A DNA stretch of 64,000 nucleotides from Gloeophyllum trabeum ATCC 11539 (lineage: Eukaryota; Basidiomycota; Agaricomycetes; Gloeophyllales; Gloeophyllaceae), in NCBI RefSeq assembly GCF_000344685.1, contig NW_006920410.1:3625634-3689633 (forward strand), read 5' to 3'. The notes beneath the pieces are model-generated. The model was not told the DNA's origin, made no database searches, and worked only from the letters and a program-made list of their open reading frames with translations. Shown here in pieces: positions 11,187 to 23,500 of this stretch (the first letter of the stretch is position 1; each line of letters starts with the position of its first letter). Position numbers and translations under genes: made by a program.

Positions 11187-14100
11187 ATGGCAGACTTGTC
11201 CGCGCTACTGACCTCTTCCAAAGCGCTGACATCGCATCTTTCAAAGCCCGATCTGCCCTCCATCAACCTTTCTCTCGACCAAATTGAAGCACAGTCGCGA
11301 CGGCTAGTCTCGAAAAGACCGCGGACGGGAGACAACGATCGAGCGTAAGTGACAGAGAAATAAGGCTATATACTCCATTTAATATACCCCCATAGGAATT
11401 ATCTGCTCGCTCAGGCCCACGTCGATGCCCCCGCCCTCGCCAGCTCCATCGCCCACCTGAACACCGCGAACACCTTTTCCCCCCTCCAAGCCCTCCAAGA
11501 CACCGATGTTCTCGGCTACCTGCGCCACGCGCACGAGCAGAACATTATCAGCACCATTGAGGAGGGCCGGAGGCAGACACAGGAGGAGTTCTACCGCGTC
11601 CTCGAGGAGCGCGCGAAGCGCGACTGGGAGGCGAAGAAGAAGCGCGTGTTTGAGGAGCTCGGGGGACGGTTCGGCGGGGACATGATGGCACTCAGCGTGC
11701 TGGACAAGAAGAAGGGTGTGCTTGGGAGGAGTATGGCAGCGGTGAGTGGTGCTGGTTATGGACTGGGTTATGGAGAATATGCTAACGGGTTGAGCAGGGC
11801 GGGACTGGTGGGCCGGGGTTCAGCGCGCATATGCAATCGAAGATGATGGCGTACGACCATGTCATTGGCGACATGAACGCTTCCCGACTGCGCGGAATAT
11901 CCTACCCTATCATACACGCTCTCCGGAACGCGACAGAATCTGTAAACGGAGACGTAGGTCGTAACTATCTACGCAACTGTCCTTGACTAAAATGCAGTTG
12001 ATAGTCCACCTCGCACGCCATGATCGAAAACTGCGAGCTCCTCTGCAAAATCACCCAAGAGCCGCCGACGCTCCCGCCCCCCGAGCACGCCGGCGCGCAC
12101 ATCCTCAACACGCCGCTCTTCGAGCGCAAATACGCCAGGGTATACCTCGGCGACCCCGAGTCGCGCGAGGCGATCGCCCTGCGTAAGCAAATCGCGCGCG
12201 GCGCGATGGAGGCGCTGGAGGAGCAGTACTGGGACGTCGTCGAGCGCACGATCGCGTCGCGCCCGATGGAGGCGCGCCTCGGGGGCGACCCGAGCGTGTC
12301 AAATAAGATCCGCGCGTATTTGCTGGTAAGGTATTATCGCGGCGGGGAGTGGGAGGAGCGGATTGAGGTGCGTGAAACCCACGTGTGACTGTCGACGCGG
12401 GTTGGGATTGAGGTGCTGGTATATAGCTGGTATCGGGGCAACCGCTGTGGGCGAAGCTGTTCTTCCTGGTACGGACGGGTCATGCCAAGGAAGCTTTGAA
12501 GGAGGTGGAGCAGTACCAGGCGCTAGTCGACCGCCACGAAACCAGTTTCATCAGCCACTTTCGAGCTTGGGTTGAATCACCGGACCAGAGGTATGTTGCG
12601 ACTTCTTTGTCGATGCCAGGGACTCCTGTTGAACTCCGCCGCTACGCTGGATCAGCCTGCCGAAGCCTCACCGAGATCACCTTCAGTCTGTGTACAACGC
12701 ACATATGCTGCACAGCACGAGCGATCCGTTCAAACTCGCTCTCTACAAACTCATGGGTAAACTCGACCCGTCGCGACGACACGTCCCGCTCGTCACGACT
12801 ACTACGGAAGACTGGCTGTGGTTCCAGCTGGCCATGGTCTGTCCTTTCATTGAGCCTGTCATCATGTATTATTGACAGCAAAACTTTTAGCTTGACGAGG
12901 AAGAGAACGGTGGCTTACGAACGCTCGCAGATGTCCTGCTAGGGTACGGTGAGAAGCAATTCGAGCCCCTGGTAGAGGGGCGACCCGCCAAGCGGGGAGT
13001 TTGGGCGGGCGTTCTGCTCATGGTCGGCGAATTCGAGAGGGTACATTTTCAACTTACTCCTGTCTCTCGTGGAGTATTGGTGCTGACTGGAGGTCTCAGG
13101 CTGTCGCGGCCCTCTGGGACCACGAAGAAACGGAGATAGAGGCGGTACATCTGGCAATCGCACTAGCTTACCATGGGTTACTTCGTGTGCCCCCTCGTGC
13201 AGAGACGTCAGACACCACTCCGCGTACGTCTGGGCTTATCCATTACATGAAACGAATCTAACGCACGGACATACCATACCTAGTTGTCGTCGCGCCCTTG
13301 TCGCCACCCGCCCTCAGCCTCTCGACCCTGATATGGCGCTACGTGCGGCAGTTCGTCAAGATGGACGCGAAGGAGGCGCTGCAGTACATCTACTGCGTGT
13401 GCTTGAGCTCGGATCAGGGCGATGGTGTCGGCAGGGAGCAGCTCGAGATCGCGTGGGACCTCGTACGCCGGACAATCTCGCTCGCGAACTCTGGGGCCGC
13501 ATGGGAGGCGCTGGTTGGTGGCTTCCGGCCAGACGGGACGAGATTCGTGAGTGCTGTCTTGAGCATTGTACGCGATGTTATACGTCTGCTAATGGGCAAT
13601 GCAGACCGGCCTTATCGAGCAAGGCCGCTCGCTCCTGTATCTGGATAACAACAAGGACTTCAACGAACACATCCTCGTACGCGCCGCGCGCCAGGCAGAG
13701 GAGAATGACCAGATCGCGGAGGCGATCAAGCTGTACAACCTCGCGAGCGACTACAATACCGTCGTGTCGTGCCTCGCGCAGGCGCTGGGTAGCAGCCTGT
13801 CGCAGCTGAACGAGAGCGAGGCGGGAAGGAATCTGGAGAAGAGCGCGAGGGAGATCTTGAGGCATTACGAGCGGACGAATAAGGCGGCGGGACGGGATCG
13901 CGATGCTGTGGTTCGACTACTGGCGATACGCGAGGCCATGAACGCGAAGGAAGCCGGTAGGCCTGAGCAAGCTCTCGAGGTGAGTCGACTGTATTCGTAT
14001 TACGTTGACTATCTCATGCCTCTGGTAGATTATGGAGTCTCTGGAGCTTGTTCCCTTGGACGGGGACGTCGCGAAGATCACCAAGCGGGCGGAAGAGTTC

Positions 14101-14403
14101 AAGGACTTGCACGAAGCCCTACAGCGGAACCTGCACACGTACCTTGTTCTCGTCATGGACGCACTAGCCGCCGTGCACCGAAAGGTAAAGGATTCCGGCC
14201 AGCCGGATGCCACCAAAAAAATGGTCAGCTTCACTGTCATTGTCTTGTGCTGTTCCTTGATTAATGACGACGTTGGACAGCAATTGTCTACGTTGCGGAA
14301 GAAATCGAGATCCCTGATTATGTTTGCGGGGATGCTAAAATACCGGATGTCCCCGGACGTGTACTCATACCTCTCGAGAGTGGATGTCGAGGTTGCATTG
14401 TGA
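11187..14403 (+). CDS. NIC96: nucleoporin NIC96/NUP93, inner-ring scaffold
   Basis: This is a scaffold nucleoporin of the nuclear pore inner ring. The ATG at 11187 gives MADLSALLTSSKALTSHLSK. The next exon has NYLLAQAHVDAPALASSIAH and LQDTDVLGYLRHAHEQNIIS. A helical ERAKRDWEAKKKRVFEELG stretch follows. The long alpha-helical domain continues over many exons, for example IEEQGRSLLYLDNN-like LIEQGRSLLYLDNNKDFNEH. It includes AEENDQIAEAIKLYNLASDY, a conserved NUP93 signature, and the C-terminus LIMFAGMLKYRMSPDVYSYL ends at 14403. I estimate a little over 800 residues and ten or more introns; the boundaries around 11950-12000, 12370-12430 and 12860-13100 are least certain. Confidence 0.9.
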
Positions 14404-14713
14404 TGTATCATCGTTTCATGTATATACTGTTTTCTAGGACGTCCATGCCAGCGCGCTCAGCCCTCGGTGGCGGCTACTCCGTACGCTTGCGGGCCACGGG
14501 CCGGGGGCTTTGTGGCGTTCCCGATCGTAAACAAGGCTTTGTCGTGGAACTCGAATACATGATGCCTGTGCTGCGCCCTGCAAGTCTGTGAACCCGGTTG
14601 TACGTCTTCGGCTACAGCGTAAAGTGCCTTAGGACTCCGTGTCCTACTGCGCGTGTCAAGCAGCTTTGACGGCAGCTTTATATCAACCCTACTCCGGTCT
14701 TGTTACACACTCT
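14404..14713. other. spacer between NIC96 and the ABC transporter gene
   Basis: This contains the NIC96 3' end and the promoter or leader of the ABC gene. A short open frame at 14445-14591 could be an upstream ORF or an extra 5' exon; it shows no known domain. Confidence 0.4.
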
Positions 14714-17495
14714 ATGGCTAGGTTCAGGAAATACCGCCGTTCTCAACCAAAGAAGGGGTCCTTTGACCCTGATGACGAGACCACAGTGAAGCATACAAAG
14801 CTGGGGATATGGGATCTGTACGAGGAGATCGACTCGGGCCACGAGACATATATCCCAGTGCCTCCGAAGCTGGAGGAATACTGGCAGTACGCGGAGAGTC
14901 TTCCGTATGTCTGGCATATGATGAAAGATATCCTGGCCCTTGAGAATTGTCGAGTGCTACTCATTCTCTTGGGAATGCTTCAGGTCTCGCAGTCACTTCT
15001 TCCGGCCCTTTCGTTGTGGTAAGCACTCTCTTCCTGCTCTGTACACCCTGGGCTGATGGTGGGACGTGTTGCGGAGGTTTTCATCCCAATTACTGACTAT
15101 TGTACGTACATCCCAATATGCGTCCAAAGTGCTGCTGACGTGTCGGGATCTTAGGTACAAGTCGCGGTAGACACTAGGGCGGTGGACAAACAATTCCTGC
15201 TGCGCATCGCGGCAGGGCGCATCGCATGCGCAATCGCCATTCGCGTCCTGTCGCACTACAAAACTATTATCACCTCCCCCCTCCAGCGGCGCATCAAGCA
15301 GTTCTACTCCCTGCACATCTTCCACGCCATGGCGCGCCTCGACGTGCCCACGTTCGAGGACACCGCCGTCCAGCGGCAGCTCGAGGCAACGTACACGCGC
15401 TTTGGCAGCAGCGTCGCGTGGGAGGTCATCCAAACGTTGTTCAGCGTCGCCACTGTCGCGGTGCAGCTGGTATCCCAGGTCTCGGTGCTCGTCGCGGTCA
15501 TGCACGGGCAGGCGGAGGGCCCGCTGATTTCGAGTCTCGCATTGCTGCAGACGGTCTTCGAGTACATGAGTATGAAGAGGATGATTGTGCAGCCCGGCAA
15601 CAGGAAGTACCGTCTTTGTCGAGTGCCGTTGCTGGTTCTGAGACTCCGTGAATGAAACAGTGTGGGCCGCAACGACCAAGAACGAAGACTATATTCGGAT
15701 GGAAGGCATGAAGCGCGTAGTGAACGACAATGAGCACCGCAAGGAGCTCGTGGCGGGGAACCTAGCTGAGTACCTTACTGACCGTGAGTGACCAAGGCAT
15801 GTGCAGACGCTGTAAGTCAAGATGAATTAATATTGGGTGAGTAGAGTACCGACGTCTAGCGAAGAAAGTGGGCGACAACGCCATGGATTTCAACGAGACG
15901 AAGCGCATGTACGAGAACCGTCTCCGCATGAACGCGTCCGCGGTGTTGCAAGTAATCCTCCGCGAGCTCCCGCTGGTGAGTACCGGCCTTCTGCTTCACC
16001 TCCTTGCTTCATGACCCCGTCTTCCCACGCAGATTGCGTTCAGCCTGCGCGCTGTGCAATATCCCGCCTCCATCCCCCTTTCCCTCGCCTCCCTCAACCT
16101 CATCCGCGAGACAGTGTCCAACTTCTCCTACGGCCTGCTCGACTTCGTCGACGCGACCGGCTCGATCGGGCAGCAGCTGTCCGACATACGCAAGCTGTAC
16201 GAAGTAGATGCCATCCCGAATAAGGTGCCAGACGGCTCCGAGCCATTCCCAGAGAATGACAAGACGCTCGAATCCGGGGTGTCTGTCGAATTCAGGTGCG
16301 CATTGGCTGAGTGTGGTCAGCATTACTCCGGCCTCAATTTTGTCTGTGCATGCAAGGAATGTCTCTTTCAAATATCCAGGGTCCGACAAATTTGCCCTGC
16401 GCCATGTTTCGTTCTACATCGGGCCCGGCCAACTTTGTGTATGACGCTTCGTTCAGGTCTATCTCTGATCAGTACCTAAACATCTAAACAGGTCATCGTC
16501 GGGTCAAACGGTTCCGGTAAAAGTACAATCCTAAAACTGATCTCCCGTATCTACGACCCAGTCGAAGGCGAGATCCTAATTGATGGCCGAGACATAAAGA
16601 CGCTGCTCTTAGCAGATCTCCGCCGACGCATCTCCGTGCTCTTCCAGGACTACACGCACTTCCCGCTCTCCGTGCGTCGCCTACCAGTCCCTCCCCTCCC
16701 TCGCGCATCTCATTATTATGACCACACAGATCAAGGAGAACATCGCTCTAGGTAACCCAGAACTGGCACACGACGAGGACAAGATCAGAGAAGCCGCTCG
16801 GCTCGGCGGTGCGGAAGAGTTCATCAAAGAGCTCCCAGAGGGCATGGATACCTACCTCACCCGCCCCGTCCGCGATTACTACGCACCCCTGCCAGAGGGC
16901 ACGAAGACTCTATTCGGGCGCTCCGTGGACTACACTCGCTTACGAGGCATGGGCCGTATGAAGCCGCGAGATTCTTTCCCACTTAGTGGTGGTCAAATGC
17001 AGAGGCTGGCTGTGTGAGTGACGCCGCGAGTGTCTATCTCTACTACGACGTTGACCGGACAGGACATGGGGTGGTACAGATCTCGGACGTTCATGAGGTC
17101 TTTGCTTTCCGAAGCCTCCGATACAGGAGTAGGCTTGCTGCTCTTTGATGAGCCAAGCGCATCTCTAGACCCAACCGCGGAGCACGGTAAGGAGCTGCGT
17201 GTACGATTTATGGTTCTGAGGATCTCACGTATCCTTAGATTTGTTCGAGCGGCTTCGACAATTACGAGGGCACAAGACTATGCTGTTCTCCTCTCATCGC
17301 TTCGGGAATCTGACGCGTCACGCCGATATTCTCTTGTAAGTCTGAACATGCTCCGTCATGCAATATATTCACATATGTGGTAGGTACATTAATGACTCCT
17401 CCATCAAAGAGGCTGGCACACATGAAGAATTGTTAAAGAGAGACGGCGAATATGCCCGAATCTGGAACTTGCAGGCTCAAGCATTCCTATCTTGA
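14714..17495 (+). CDS. ABC exporter half-transporter
   Basis: An ATP-driven transporter with one membrane domain and one nucleotide-binding domain. The N-terminal part from [15 protein letters not shown] leads to a first hydrophobic segment ([20 protein letters not shown]). The exporter-type membrane domain follows, with [20 protein letters not shown] as coupling region. The nucleotide-binding domain has [18 protein letters not shown], Walker [16 protein letters not shown] across an intron, and the Q-loop [15 protein letters not shown]. It then shows the signature [13 protein letters not shown], Walker [15 protein letters not shown] and the switch histidine [10 protein letters not shown]. About 40 extra residues lie between the helical subdomain (DTYLTRP) and the signature. 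The substrate is unknown and the family is only broadly assignable. Its stop codon lies 52 bp from that of the converging helicase gene. Confidence 0.85.
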
Positions 17496-17547
17496 AGATG
17501 CAATATGGCCTCTAGACGTGGATGTAGACAGCCATAGAAGAACCAGT

Positions 17548-20500
17548 TTAGTCGCAGGTCTCAGAGTCGTCGTCTTGCAACCTCGGAAGAGGTTTCTTCG
17601 GCTGATGTTTCGCCTGCGCGAAACCCTTCAGTCCCAGTTCTAGGTCCAGCCGTATCTGATGCGTGATGTTCGACGGAAGGAGGGCAATATCATGTACAAG
17701 TCGATCTAATTTCGACGCCTGCGCTGCTAGGTTGTTGGAATCCCGAGCGTTGTGGAAGCCTGAACTAGGCTGTAATAGCTTCTGTAGACCGATAGCTTCT
17801 TTGAGAAGCTTGCTATAGGAGACCGTTATTGATCTTAACCCAATCAATCTCATGTCTGACTTACTTGATCTTAGTGAGGAGTTCGCCAGCGTCTTCCAGA
17901 TCTTCGTGTTGAGCCTCCTTCCACTTTTTCTTCGCCTTTTCCTTGGATATGCTAGCAAACGAGTGTACGAGCTCCAAGCAAACTAGGATGTGCACTAGTG
18001 GGCCAAGATATAGATGACGATAGCGTCTGTTTGTTTCCGGTATACTCTCCGAATACTTGCAGCATTCTTCCCAGAACCGTAGCCGTATCCCTTGCAGCCC
18101 AGGGTGAGACCTCGATCGTTGGCGCCGTTGGAACCGTCGGTAGCTTGATTGAATAATCTGTGCAGCTCGCATTTGTTCCTCGGAATGAAGCAGTACAGGG
18201 ACAGCGCTGTCAGTCCCAATATGGTCTTCCGCACTCTCCTCTATGTGGTCGGGTTGGATGTCTTCTCTTGGCAGCGAAAGACTCAGTTCTTGGTCAGATG
18301 TACCAGTAGTATCCAGGGAGACTCCAGAAGTCCGCGCCTTTTTGGAGTGAGAACCAACTGTAATGAGATAGGGGATGTCCTTGATTGTCTTGAAGGGCAC
18401 CCGGCGGACATTCGAAGGATCTCTAGGAACGATTGACACCTTTTTCAAGTCATGCATCTGGATCAACTCATCCTGCCCCGTGGCTCCCGCTCTCGACGGG
18501 TATCGAAGTGCTAAAGCAAGGTCAGACCAACTGCGGGCAATCACATACCTAAAGGTCACATCCGAGGATTAGCTCCGAATAGCGCAGGGTGTTGTAATAA
18601 TTGCTCACTTATTGCAAAGGGCCAGCAATTGAGGATTCAGTCTGCGCATAGAGCAAATCGTTTGATGGATCTGGTCCCGCACGTTCCAGTCCAGTAGATT
18701 GTCACCGACTTGTTATCGTTAGAGAGAGCACAGCAAGAGACGAGCATGACTCACGTAAACAAATACATCTGCAACTGAGAAAGCGTGATCAGAATTCGCG
18801 ACAGGGAAGATATTCACTTACAGTCTGGCGACCAGAGCTCCTCGCATTGGCATCCCAAGTTTCGATATACTCCGACCCTCAAACAGGAGAGCCGCTGAAG
18901 GCCATATTTCGTCAGAGTCCTGAGTATTAGTGCATTGGAAGACGAATATACTCACATCTAGAGTTCACGGCACAGTCCATGAGAAGGTCTGTCATGGCCT
19001 TCACAAAGGTTAATAAATGACTCGCGTCCTTCGAGCACAATGTCTCTAGCGAGCTAGAGAGCTCCAAGATCCAATTCCGCGGCAGGCAGATGCCGTGGAA
19101 AGTCCCGCTGCGCTGATAATTTCGGCATAGGACCAGCGAGCCGCAAAGACGTTCTGTCAAGTTGAACAGAACATTGACGTCTATGGGTATGGAGGCTAGA
19201 AGTATATGACTTGCTGCTAGTCAGTGGTTTGACGGGTGACAAGGCCACAACTACCTACCGGACGAAGAAGACACCAGTAGAAAGTGAATGCGCATGGCTG
19301 CCGTCTAAGAAGTGGAGGAGGTGGATCAGGGAGGCGTAATATTCCGGGGCTTCTCCTGCGAGCGATCGGAATGAAGCAACGTAGGGTGAACGGACGACAT
19401 ACTCCCGAGCGCTCTGGCCGTCTATGGCAAAAGCAAGGTTGGCAGCCGCCAGCAAGCTAGCGAATTGCGCGGACCGGGTGTCGGGAGACTTTGATGAGTA
19501 GAAGCAGCTACGTAACCAATGCTTAGTTATCTGAAGACCTCTTTCAGCCTCCGGAATGCGCCAGAGTTCCAGATCAGGTAGACTGCCTAGAAGAGGGTGG
19601 GACGGACAAAGCGCCTCGTATAATTCCGTGAGCCAATACCTGCACATCTCGCTGTGATCAGACGGGCTGTGAACAAAATTGAACCCCTCACCTCTGACGA
19701 GTCTCCGCTTCCTGACCCAGGCCTGCAAAATCCAAGGTCTGAAATACGGAAATCTGCTGCAGATGAAGTCTAACCCGAAGGTTATAATACTCTATCGTCA
19801 GCTTTCCATGAGTGACATGATCCCGGGGGCAAGACGCTTCGGTTTTACAAACGCCGAGGGCTACGAAAGGGAGGCACGGTCTGAAAGCTCTGGCCTCCCG
19901 GCAAAGATCATCTTCCGGTAGAATCACACTTCGCAAATGATCGGACAATGACCGTCTGTAAAGTCTCAGGAACTCCGAATGAGACAAAGAGATTCCCTTA
20001 TCATCGGAACGGATGACGAGAGTCCTGCTTCGGGTGCAGACCCGATGCAGGAAGGTCCCAGTCGGCATGAAGACCTCCTGCTTACTCGGAGTAAGGAAAC
20101 CGAAGAGCCTCTTGATGGATACACATCCGACGGGATCAGGATGAAGAGCAAATTCCCGGATCAAGTGGACATAGATCAAGAAGTTCTGCAACATTTGGGC
20201 GACGTCCGGTGCGGAGGCGTTACGAAGCTCTGTGGGCGACACGAATGCATGGTTGAAGCATAGTAATGCCGACGCTTTGTCGTTGTCAGAGTGAAGTCTT
20301 TGCCCCAGTTGCTGTAACTTCGCCTTGTCTCCGCTCACGATAGTTTTGAACATATATATCTGGGGAGAATTGCAGCAGTAGGCACCATAGTGGAAGATTA
20401 CGCTCACCTCGTCGCGGTTAGTGCGCCGAACGACCGCGGGATCAATCTGCATGGCCCACTGCAAGAGCATCTTCGTCGGAATAGCGACAGAATGTTCAGT

Positions 20501-23500
20501 CTCATTGGAGCGCCCGAACGACAAGTTCTGCCACAGGCAGTCTACCAAGCACTGCTTCGCGCGGTGCGCAGCCCTTTCATCCGTTCGTTCACGGAGGAAC
20601 GTTCCAATTGCATCAGCGACACGACCTTCAGAGAGATGTAGCTCAGCAGCTTCGGCATATCTCCCCATCCTTTCAAGGAGACTGGCACGGGCATCGTCGA
20701 ACCCATAGTTCTCCATGAAATCCAGGCTTTCGTCCGAACTAGGAAAGAGCTTCACGGCTTCCCTACGACTCATCGTGAGGAGAGATAACCTGAAAGACGT
20801 AAGGGCACGCACTCGTGGTTTCGCCTCTGGAAATAGTACAGGCGGGCAGCATGAAGAATTCGTTGATACGCTTGATTCTCAATACGATGGTTTTGTATGA
20901 TGGCGACGGCCTCGTTGAACATCCCAGCCTGCCTGAATCCTTGCGCAGCGGAGGTGTACTCCTTCGCGCTGAGAAATGCCTGTGCTGCCTTTTCTACGTC
21001 ATCCCCTTGCAGATAGCAATGAGCAGCAATCTTGTAGTAGGCATGCTTGGTCGCATCCTTGCCGGCTGCCTCCGCTACGTAGACAAAAGCTTCAGCAGCT
21101 TCGTTAAAGGCCCCATGGCGCCGAGATGCACTCTCGGACCGTGCTTGATCGCGCAGATAAAATGCGTGAGCGACAGCGGTCTCTCGCACCATACCAGCTC
21201 TCTTGAAGCAGTGCATAGCCTGGAAATATCGCTTATTCTCGAAGAGACTTCTGCCAGATTTAGACCACTCTTCTGGTGTCGAAGCTACTGCAAGCTGAGG
21301 CAAGTGCATATCCGCTGAATAGATCTCTATTAAGTCGTGGCTATTCCAGAAGACCTAGACATTGTTCAGCAATTTTTTATGTTCAAACAGTAGGAAGTCT
21401 CACTTTCATTGGTTCAGCCTTGAGTGACGGATCGAATATCCACAGGTTATTTCGAGCTCGAGTAATGGCCACATATAGGAACTTCAACTGATGAAGAAAT
21501 TCTAGCATCCGTCAAGATCCGCTGCGATCGAGCACGTACTTCACTGCAGACACCAGCATGTTTGACTTCGTCGAACAATGGAGCACTGACGGGTATGGCA
21601 TGCCGAGCTGAGGCACCGTTGAGGACCAAGCGCCATTGGGAAACATCCAATGCAGAGTCGTCGAAGAATTTGTACAAGAGGACCTAGGATGAGTCAGAAC
21701 ATGCCATAAGATGGAACGGACTATGCACACATCGTCGAATTCTAAGCCCTTACTCTCGTACAGGGTCCTACGCGATGTCAGTATCTCATTCGACGGGCAA
21801 CTAATGCAACGCACAGAATTAATCCAATCTCCCCCACTTGCGCTCGCAACGCTTCCCGGGCAGCCTCGTTACGGACGAGTATACCTGAGTGTGCACTGTT
21901 AGTTCATGGAGATACCGATGCCGTGTCCTGACTAACACTGGCGCGCTCCGAACTCTATTCGGGATTTCCTGAGGACATCCTTTGAGTATCAAGACAATAT
22001 TGAGTCGATGGGTATAGTACTCACGAGTCGCCGAAAAGGAATTGCTCGTATCGCAAGGTGTCCTTCGCCCAGCTGCCGAAGAACACAGGTTTCAGGCCAT
22101 CCACGACGCCTTTCTCTTCATCCATGGCATCGATGCTGTATGGCCAGAAGCTAGTCAAAAGAGTCACGATGGAATGGGCACATCGCACGATGCCCCCGTG
22201 CGAGCGGTAGTTCGTAGTAAGTTGGAACGTTCGAGGTTGTGTCTGTCCCTGGCGATCAGCGGATAAAACTGTATTCATCTGCTGACGCCGCGAATTAGTA
22301 CAGTCTCCAATTTAGGCCCTCAGGAATTTACCTCAACCCTCCACAAGAACGCCTTCAGGTCATCGAATCTAAATGAGCTTCCGACTGAGATGGTTTGGGC
22401 AGAGTCGCCAGCCCAAAATAACCCATGAGGATTCTTGCATAGCGACCTTAGCACTAGGGCTTCGTCAACTCTTCCAACACATTGTCATGAATACTAATGG
22501 TACTTACAGTACGCATCGATCAAGTGATTATCTTGCACTTCATCCACATATCTGGAAACCTAGTCAGCCTAGGGAGTGATCGAGAAGCCGCCATTTTTCT
22601 TACAAAAAATCGACTTGTTGGGCAAGCAGCAACTCGTTCTGCCCGAGCGAGCGCAGCAAGTGGTGCGTCCTGCATATCCCATCAGTCGAAGCACGGAGCC
22701 AGCACCACGTGCCATACCTGTCTACCGTGTCCGTCTGTCTCCTTTCCTGCCTTCGCTTCTGGTACGACTCGAAGAGCCTGTAGACCCGATCCCGCTGACT
22801 CGCGAAGGTTGAATGGCAGCGGCGACTCAACGACAAATACGACTGCCGGTCGAGACAAGATGCAGATTGGTGGAGGGTATGTTCAGACCCTTTGATTACG
22901 CCTACGCATAGAAGGTGAATTGGTCCGACGCCGCGGACTATTGTTAGCGAATACTCACCCATGATCTCACTGAAGACAAGCGAAGGATCTGGTGATAATC
23001 AACACGGGATATCCTCGTTTCAGCGTACTTTGGACGCACCGAGACCCTTAGTCAGAAATGCAGGCAAGTGAGGCCAGTATGATTCCAAGAAGACTTCGTA
23101 TGTTACTGGCGTGTTCCGAGTTTGAATACTGAGACTCTTCCGCCGTCCGGCACTGGCACGCCCCCGATCCTCGTTAATGGGAGCGGGAAGGAAAGAACCT
23201 ACGTCTTCCTCGAGCATCCTGCAAAGCTATTACCGCAGTAGTCAGTATATAGAGCAGGCGTCATTATACTATACACTTAACCTGATCGAAGGATAGAAAA
23301 AGCGGAAAGTGGTCATCCCCAAGCAGACTAAATCGCTTCGGCAGGTCCGATCTCCACTCGTCCTCTTCGTCCGGATCCACCAGAGGGTTCTCCTGGTCCG
23401 CTGGATCGGATTCTGGGAGCTCCAGTAGCTGACGAGACGTCTGAGAGGCCATAGCGAGTGACTTCATTAACTTGGAAAAGTATTCTTCCACTCTGCCTGC

